From assembly GCF_001557215.1 (NCBI RefSeq), contig NZ_LSJM01000195.1, forward strand, positions 1 through 22,101: a stretch of DNA of 22,101 bases, given 5' to 3'. Made by a program: the position numbers and the translations under genes. The first letter of the stretch is position 1. Every line of letters begins with the position of its first letter. Of this stretch, positions 17,543-22,101 are shown piece after piece. The DNA comes from Sphingomonas sp. CCH9-E2 (GTDB lineage: Bacteria > Pseudomonadota > Alphaproteobacteria > Sphingomonadales > Sphingomonadaceae). The notes beneath the pieces are model-generated. The model made no database searches. It saw nothing but the letters and a program-made list of their open reading frames with translations, and was not told where the DNA came from.

Positions 17543-17881
17543 ATGAAACTCGTCATCGCCATCATCAAGCCATTCAAGCTCGATGACGTCCGCGAAGCGC
17601 TCACGGAATTGGGCGTCGCGGGCATGACCGTGACCGAGGTGAAGGGGTTCGGGCGGCAGAAGGGCCAGACCGAAATCTACCGCGGCGCGGAATACAGCAC
17701 CAACATGGTGCCGAAGCTCAAAATCGAAGTGGTCTGTGCCAGCGATCTGGCGGGCCGGGTGGTCGAGGCGATTCAGGCCGCGGCGAACACCGGCGCGATC
17801 GGCGACGGCAAGATTTTCGTGCTCGAAGTCGGTCAGGCCGTGCGCATCCGCACCGGCGAAACCGATCAGACCGCGCTGTAA
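17543..17881 (+). CDS. glnK: Nitrogen regulatory protein P-II (GlnK type)
   Basis: Trimeric signal protein of 112 aa that senses 2-oxoglutarate, ATP/ADP and, through uridylylation, glutamine. The start MKLVIAIIKPFKLDDVREAL, the T-loop with Y51 (RGAEYSTNMVPK, the uridylylation site), the B-loop region TGAIGDGKIFVLEV and the end VRIRTGETDQTAL are all canonical. The ATG at 17543 follows AAAGGGGGCGGA. It lies 13 bp upstream of amtB, the standard glnK-amtB pairing in which GlnK plugs the AmtB channel when nitrogen is plentiful, so glnK is preferred over glnB. Transcribed from the sigma-54 promoter just upstream. Confidence 0.94.
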   Translation: MKLVIAIIKPFKLDDVREALTELGVAGMTVTEVKGFGRQKGQTEIYRGAEYSTNMVPKLKIEVVCASDLAGRVVEAIQAAANTGAIGDGKIFVLEVGQAVRIRTGETDQTAL

Positions 17882-17894
17882 CAAGGGGGTATCG

Positions 17895-19310
17895 ATGAAA
17901 ACTGCACTCAAACTGGCTGCAGGCGCGGGAGCCGCGCTGTTCGCGGCGATGCCCGCCTGGGCTCAGGACGCGGCCGCCGCCGCGCCGTTCACCCCGACCG
18001 CGGAAATGGTCAACAAGGGCGACGTTGCCTGGATGATCGTTGCGACCGCACTGGTGCTGATGATGTCTGTGCCCGCGCTCGCGCTGTTCTATGGCGGCCT
18101 GGTGCGTACCAAGAACATGCTGTCGGTGCTGATGCAGGTGCTGACGATCGTGTGCGTCGCCGCGCTGGTGTGGTTCGGCTGGGGCTATTCGATGGCCTTC
18201 ACCAACGGCGGCGAGCTCAACAAATATGTCGGCGGCTTCTCCAAGGTGTTCCTGGCAGGAGTCGACCCGAGCACGTTCGCCGCGACCTTCTCCAACGGGG
18301 TCTATCTCCCCGAGCTGGTCTTCGTGATGTTCCAGATGACCTTCGCCTGCATCACGCCGGCGCTGATCGTCGGTGCGTTTGCGGAGCGCGTGAAGTTCAC
18401 TCCGCTGATCCTGTTCGTGGTCGCGTGGCTGACGCTGGCCTATTTCCCGATCGCGCACATGGTCTGGTACTGGGCTGGCCCGGACTTCCTGCACGCTGCG
18501 CCGGATGACAGCGGTCTGTTGTGGGGCTGGGGCGCACTCGACTTCGCCGGCGGCACCGTGGTGCACATCAATGCGGGCATCGCCGGTCTGATCGGCTGCA
18601 TCGTGATCGGTCCGCGCATCGGCTACAAGAGCGAACCGATGCCGCCGCACAGCCTGGTGATGACCATGATCGGCGCGTCGCTGCTGTGGGTGGGCTGGTT
18701 CGGCTTCAACGCCGGCTCGGGTCTGGAGGCCAATGCCTTCGCTGCGCTCGCCTTCGTCAACACCTTCGTCGCCACCGCGGCTGCGGGCGTGGCTTGGGCC
18801 GTGATCGAACAGGTCGTGCACAAGAAGCCGTCGCTGCTGGGTGCAGCATCGGGTGTCGTCGCGGGTCTCGTCGCGATCACCCCGGCGGCGGGCTTTGCCC
18901 ATCCCGGTACCGCGATCATCCTGGGCGCGGTTGCCTCGCTGGTCTGCTTCTTCTTCGTCACCACGGTGAAGAATGCGCTCAAATATGACGACACGCTCGA
19001 CGTGTTCGGCATCCATGCGGTTGGCGGCATCATCGGCGCGATCGGCACCGGCATCGTCGCCGACCCGGCGATCGGCGGGCAGGGCTGGATCGACTATACC
19101 GCTCCGGTCGCGAAGGCTGGCGCCTATGACATGGCTGGCCAAGTCGTCACCCAGCTCTGGGCGGTCGGCACCACGGTCGTGTGGACCGGTGTGGTCAGCC
19201 TCGTGCTGTTCCTGCTGCTCAAGTACACGATCGGTCTGCGCCCGAAGGCGGAAGTCGAGGTCGAGGGTCTCGATCTCAACGCCCATGGCGAGCGCGCCTA
19301 CAACTACTGA
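17895..19310 (+). CDS. amtB: Ammonium transporter AmtB
   Basis: Inner-membrane ammonium channel of 471 aa. A cleavable signal peptide (about residues 1-23, ending AMPAWA before QD) is followed by about 11 transmembrane helices beginning near residue 45 (DVAWMIVATALVLMMSVPALALFYGGLV). The pore twin histidines are present: H224 in GGTVVHINAGIAGLIG and H374 in DVFGIHAVGGIIGAIGTG. The C-terminal tail after the last helix (KYTIGLRPKAEVEVEGLDLNAHGERAYNY in outline) is where GlnK docks in studied homologues. The ATG at 17895 follows AAGGGGG. Expressed with glnK and ended by a strong terminator. Confidence 0.96.
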   Translation: MKTALKLAAGAGAALFAAMPAWAQDAAAAAPFTPTAEMVNKGDVAWMIVATALVLMMSVPALALFYGGLVRTKNMLSVLMQVLTIVCVAALVWFGWGYSMAFTNGGELNKYVGGFSKVFLAGVDPSTFAATFSNGVYLPELVFVMFQMTFACITPALIVGAFAERVKFTPLILFVVAWLTLAYFPIAHMVWYWAGPDFLHAAPDDSGLLWGWGALDFAGGTVVHINAGIAGLIGCIVIGPRIGYKSEPMPPHSLVMTMIGASLLWVGWFGFNAGSGLEANAFAALAFVNTFVATAAAGVAWAVIEQVVHKKPSLLGAASGVVAGLVAITPAAGFAHPGTAIILGAVASLVCFFFVTTVKNALKYDDTLDVFGIHAVGGIIGAIGTGIVADPAIGGQGWIDYTAPVAKAGAYDMAGQVVTQLWAVGTTVVWTGVVSLVLFLLLKYTIGLRPKAEVEVEGLDLNAHGERAYNY

Positions 19311-19317
19311 CGAAATT

Positions 19318-19345
19318 GGGGCCGCACCCATCGCGGTGCGGCCCC
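19318..19345 (+). other. First hairpin after amtB
   Basis: GGGGCCGCACC (19318-19328) and GGTGCGGCCCC (19335-19345) form a perfect 11-bp stem with a 6-base loop. There is no T-run, so it is more likely a 3'-end-protecting or Rho-blocking stem than a terminator by itself. The true intrinsic terminator follows 26 bp later. Confidence 0.55.
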
Positions 19346-19371
19346 TCACGATGTTCCTCCTGCGGACGACT

Positions 19372-19403
19372 GGGCCGGTGCGAAAGCGCCGGCCCGTTTT
19401 TTT
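19372..19403 (+). terminator. Intrinsic terminator of glnK-amtB
   Basis: GGGCCGG (19372-19378) pairs with CCGGCCC (19389-19395). Three further inner pairs close a GAAA tetraloop, and G plus seven Ts follow (19396-19403). The T-run overlaps the TAA stop of the convergent GMC oxidoreductase gene. Confidence 0.92.
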
Positions 19404-20973
19404 ATGCGAGATCGGCCCGCACGAAATCGGCGCAACGCTCGCCGATCATGATGCTGGGGGCATTGGTGTTGCCGCCGATCAGGCGCGGCATGATCGATGC
19501 ATCGGCGACGTACAGCCCCTCGACCCCGCGTACGCGCAGCTGCGGGTCGCACACCGCGGCATCGTCCGACCCCATCCGTGCTGTGCCGACCGGGTGATAG
19601 ATGGTGTCCGCCCGCGCGCGGATCAGGCGCTCCAGCGTCGCATCGTCGTCGAACGGGTAGCGATCCTTGCCCCCGAACGCGGCGAGCGGCTCCTGCTCCA
19701 GGATGCGGTACATCATCCGCGTCCCCTTCATCAGCCCGTCAAGGTCGCGCGGATCGGACAGGAATTGCGGATCGATCAGCGGTGCGGTGCGCGGATCGGG
19801 CGACTTAAGGCGCACCGTACCCCGGCTTTCGGGGCGCAGGACACAGGTGTGGCAGCTGAAGCCATGCGCCTTCACCTTTGCGCGGCCATGATCCTCGACG
19901 ATCGCAATCAGGAAATGGAGCTGGATATCGGGCACTTCCAGCGCCGGATCGCTCTTCAGAAATGCCCCGCCCTCGGCATAGGGCGATGTCATCATGCCGC
20001 TGCGGCTGCGGAACCAGCGCCACATGCCGCCGAGCCCGGCGAGCGATCCGCGCAGCGAGCGACCGAGAAAGGCGTACCCCGGCGCCTCGAACGCCGCGAC
20101 ATAATCGAGATGGTCCTGCAGATTGCCGCCGACCTCGGGCCGGTCGACGCGGACCTGTAGCCCCATGTCCTTGAGATGTGCGGCCGGGCCGATGCCCGAG
20201 AGCATCAGCGTCTGCGGCGTCCCGAATACGCCGCCGGCCATCACCACCGCGCGGCGGGCGCGGATCATTTTGGTCTGCCCGCCGCGTGAATAGGCGACGC
20301 CCCACACGCGCCCCTCCTCGAACAGCACGCGCTCGACCGTCGCGTCGCAGATGATGTTGAGATTGGCGCGTTCCTTCAGATAGCCGCGCGCGGCGGTCCA
20401 GCGCTCGCCATCCTTCTGCGTTACCTGATAGACACCGATCCCCTCTTGCCGCGCGCCGTTGAAATCGGCGTTGCGCGGGATCTGCAGCGCCGCGCCTGCC
20501 TCGATAAAGGCGCGCGTGCCGGGGTGGACGAAGCTCTGGTCGCTAACATGAAGCGGACCGTCGCCGCCGTGGAAATCGTCCGCGCCGCGCTCATTCGCCT
20601 CGCTGCGCTTGAACACCGGCAGGACATCGTCCCAGCCCCAGCCGGGACAGCCGAGCCGTGCCCAATTATCATAGTCCCACGGCACGCCGCGAATGTAGAG
20701 CATCGCGTTGATCGCGCTCGACCCGCCGAGACCGCGCCCGCGCGGCTGGTATCCGCGTCGGCCGTCAAGGCCGGGCTGCGGCACCGTTTCATAGGCATAG
20801 TTGGTCGCGGGGGTCTGCATCGCGATGCCGCCGGGCATCAAGGTGCGGAAGCTGGTGTTGCGCCCCCCGGCTTCGAGCACGGCGACGCGATACTTGCCGT
20901 CCTCGCTCAGCCGACCTGCTGCGGCGCTGCCCCCGGATCCGGCACCGATGACGACGATATCGGCTTCTTCCAT
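19402..20973 (-). CDS. GMC family oxidoreductase (choline/alcohol dehydrogenase type), 523 aa
   Basis: FAD-dependent alcohol oxidoreductase. The ADP-binding motif DIVVIGAGSGGSAAAGRL starts at residue 5, which fixes the start. GRGLGGSSAINAMLYIRG and GVFGTPQTLMLSGIGP are the two GMC signatures. The catalytic pair is H460 (DTIYHPVGTARMG) and Asn near 502 (GGNTNAPSIMIGE). The HPVGTARMG pattern is shared by choline dehydrogenases and many aliphatic or polyethylene glycol alcohol dehydrogenases, so the substrate is open. GGGGAAG precedes the ATG. The first 67 bases of the gene lie inside the 3' end of the sterol-desaturase gene, so the two are one operon. Confidence 0.93.
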   Translation of the reverse strand: MEEADIVVIGAGSGGSAAAGRLSEDGKYRVAVLEAGGRNTSFRTLMPGGIAMQTPATNYAYETVPQPGLDGRRGYQPRGRGLGGSSAINAMLYIRGVPWDYDNWARLGCPGWGWDDVLPVFKRSEANERGADDFHGGDGPLHVSDQSFVHPGTRAFIEAGAALQIPRNADFNGARQEGIGVYQVTQKDGERWTAARGYLKERANLNIICDATVERVLFEEGRVWGVAYSRGGQTKMIRARRAVVMAGGVFGTPQTLMLSGIGPAAHLKDMGLQVRVDRPEVGGNLQDHLDYVAAFEAPGYAFLGRSLRGSLAGLGGMWRWFRSRSGMMTSPYAEGGAFLKSDPALEVPDIQLHFLIAIVEDHGRAKVKAHGFSCHTCVLRPESRGTVRLKSPDPRTAPLIDPQFLSDPRDLDGLMKGTRMMYRILEQEPLAAFGGKDRYPFDDDATLERLIRARADTIYHPVGTARMGSDDAAVCDPQLRVRGVEGLYVADASIMPRLIGGNTNAPSIMIGERCADFVRADLA

Positions 20974-21869
20974 AACTTCCCCGCCTCTTCCCGCTCTTTC
21001 CAGCGCGCCTTGATCGTCTCGGATGTATCGCGGCTGCCGTCATGGCTCCAGCCGGGCGGCGCGATCATGTACATAAGGCGCGCGTGCCAGTTCGGGGCAG
21101 CCCAGACGTCCTGCGCAATGCCCCACCATTCGTGGAACGCGGCGCGGACGATGTTGAAGTCGGGCAGGTTCTTGACGATGCCATAGCGCGGCCGGTCGTC
21201 ATCACGCTCCGCCTCGAACGTTCCGAACATGCGGTCCCAGATGATGAACACACCGGCATAATTCTTGTCGAGATAGCGCGGGTTGGTCGCGTGGTGGACG
21301 CGGTGGTGCGACGGGGTGTTCATCACCGCCTCGAACCAGCGCGGCATGCGCCCGATCACCTCGGTATGGATCCAGAATTGGTAGACGAGGTTGAGGCCCG
21401 CGACGAAGAACACCATCACCGGCGGAAAACCGATCAGGAACAGCGGCAGGCGGAAGATGAAGCCCAGGCTGAAGAACCCGGTCCAGGTCTGCCGCAGCGC
21501 GGTCGACAGATTATAATGCTGGCTGCTGTGGTGGATGACGTGGCTCGCCCAGAACCAGCGCACCCGGTGGGCCGAGCGGTGGAAGACATAATAAGCGAGA
21601 TCGTCGAGTACGAAGGCGAGGACGAACCAGTACCAGGCATAGCCGATGTCGAAGAGGCGGAATTGGTGGACCCACGTCGCCAAAATAAAGACCAAACCGC
21701 CCGCGAGCGCACTCGCGATCGTACTGCCAAAGCCAAGCAGCAGCGAGTTCAGCGTATCGTGCGGGCAATAGCGGCTGCGATCCATCAGCCGCGCGACGAT
21801 CATCTCCGCCAGCACGAGCAGGGCGAAAGCCGGGATGGCGAGTTCCACCGGATCTGGCAGGTTGGGCAT
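20907..21869 (-). CDS. Sterol desaturase / fatty acid hydroxylase family protein, 320 aa
   Basis: Integral membrane di-iron oxygenase-like protein. The eight-histidine pattern is present: HRSAH (H97, H101), HVIHH (H110, H113, H114) and SHHRVHH (H188, H189, H192, H193). About four hydrophobic segments (around 8-28, 44-66, 76-96 and 138-168) surround them. Such enzymes hydroxylate or desaturate sterols, fatty acids or carotenoids; the substrate here is unknown. The ATG at 21869 follows AAGGAG by five bases. The last 20 or so residues (SSSSVPDPGAAPQQVG) overlap the start of the GMC gene in another frame. An operator-like palindrome lies at the promoter. Confidence 0.9.
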   Translation of the reverse strand: MPNLPDPVELAIPAFALLVLAEMIVARLMDRSRYCPHDTLNSLLLGFGSTIASALAGGLVFILATWVHQFRLFDIGYAWYWFVLAFVLDDLAYYVFHRSAHRVRWFWASHVIHHSSQHYNLSTALRQTWTGFFSLGFIFRLPLFLIGFPPVMVFFVAGLNLVYQFWIHTEVIGRMPRWFEAVMNTPSHHRVHHATNPRYLDKNYAGVFIIWDRMFGTFEAERDDDRPRYGIVKNLPDFNIVRAAFHEWWGIAQDVWAAPNWHARLMYMIAPPGWSHDGSRDTSETIKARWKEREEAGKLWKKPISSSSVPDPGAAPQQVG

Positions 21870-21878
21870 CCTCGCTCC

Positions 21879-21892
21879 TTACACGAATGTAA
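21879..21892. promoter_or_regulatory. TTACA-N4-TGTAA operator-like palindrome
   Basis: TTACACGAATGTAA has perfect 5-base arms. It covers the predicted transcription start and part of the -10, and touches the Shine-Dalgarno of the sterol-desaturase gene. The size and TNACA/TGTNA form are typical of TetR-family operators. No TetR gene is visible in the window, so the regulator is inferred only. Confidence 0.5.
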
Positions 21893-21919
21893 ATAAGCGC
21901 TTCGGCCCGCCCTTGGCAA
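21890..21919 (-). promoter_or_regulatory. Candidate promoter of the sterol desaturase-GMC operon
   Basis: The minus strand shows TTGCCA (21919-21914), an 18-base spacer and TATTTA (21895-21890). The predicted start near 21883 lies inside the palindrome at 21879-21892, so a bound repressor would block it. Confidence 0.4.
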
Positions 21920-21922
21920 TGG

Positions 21923-22101
21923 TCAGCTTAGGGTCTCGGCAAAGGCGCGCGCGGCTGCGGCGTCGGCGACGGTGATGCGCAGCACGGTGCCGGGCTGCAG
22001 CTCCAGAGCGAGCTTGGTGCCGTCGGCTTCGGGATGCGCCATGACGACGCGGGCGGACTTGAACCGGGTCGCGCGGTGGCGTGCGCCGAGCGGCTCGATC
22101 A
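21923..22101 (-). CDS. C-terminal end of an unidentified protein
   Basis: An open frame enters from the right edge and ends at TGA (21925-21923), leaving about 59 codons. The visible residues run IEPLGARHRATRFKSARVVM, followed by AHPEADGTKLALELQPG, TVLRITVADAAAARAFAETLS. The beta-strand pattern ending in a short helix would suit a bacterial PH-like domain, but this is a guess and I do not recognise the protein. Base composition and codon use match the neighbours. It lies directly upstream of, and in the same direction as, the sterol-desaturase promoter. Confidence 0.6.
   Translation of the reverse strand, partial: IEPLGARHRATRFKSARVVMAHPEADGTKLALELQPGTVLRITVADAAAARAFAETLS

Noticed and set aside
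17718..19349. Very long antisense frame opposite glnK and amtB
   Set aside because: It is the mirror of a high-GC coding region, with a His/Asp/Arg-rich translation typical of shadows; amtB on the plus strand is certain. The long antisense frames opposite tsaD, pabB and the aminotransferase were rejected for the same reason.

Overview
The window looks like a chromosomal contig end from a sphingomonad alphaproteobacterium (Sphingomonas or a close relative). It has high GC content and dense, often overlapping genes. Family content also fits that group: an SDHAF4-like DUF1674 protein, DUF1489, a fused PabB-PabC, an ArsR-VOC-SRPBCC cassette and a glnK-amtB pair behind a sigma-54 promoter. Species cannot be fixed from this sequence. 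Bases 1-20 are not biological: they are a Nextera transposon mosaic-end adapter, and the htpX gene that starts the contig is cut by it.

Layout. 21-903 (-) htpX, nearly complete; 970-1131 (+) SDHAF4-like protein; 1174-3012 (+) AsmA-family protein. 3009-5535 (-) is a tight tsaD-gpsA-DUF1697 operon joined by two ATGA overlaps. 5581-7319 (-) is an accessory cassette (arsR, VOC protein, SRPBCC protein, GFA protein) with inverted-repeat operators at its promoter. 7364-8026 (-) is a glyoxalase II-like metallo-hydrolase. 8094-11116 (+) holds fused pabBC and an aspartate-type aminotransferase. 11117-12072 (+) holds a strongly structured leader, a 38-residue membrane microprotein and a one-cysteine, membrane-targeted MsrA. 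12069-13908 (-) holds DUF1489 and mgtE. 14059-17304 (+) holds a cyclophilin, LolA, a candidate small RNA with an intrinsic terminator, xth and ribA. 17490-19403 (+) is a nitrogen-control unit: consensus sigma-54 promoter, P-II gene, amtB and a strong terminator. 19402-21869 (-) is a sterol-desaturase/GMC-oxidoreductase operon behind a TTACA-N4-TGTAA operator. The right edge carries the C-terminal end of an unidentified gene (-).

Most genes are ordinary housekeeping functions: protein quality control, tRNA t6A modification, phospholipid precursor, folate, riboflavin, DNA repair, Mg and ammonium transport. The more interesting signals are non-coding. They are (1) the two-hairpin leader ahead of the microprotein-msrA pair; (2) the C-rich-loop small RNA candidate between lolA and xth; and (3) a recurring arrangement in which a -10-like hexamer lies 6-7 bases before an ATG that lacks a Shine-Dalgarno sequence (tsaD, arsR, metallo-hydrolase, DUF1489, xth), suggesting leaderless mRNAs. 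I saw no CRISPR array, IS element, prophage, tRNA or rRNA, and no clearly new multi-gene system.
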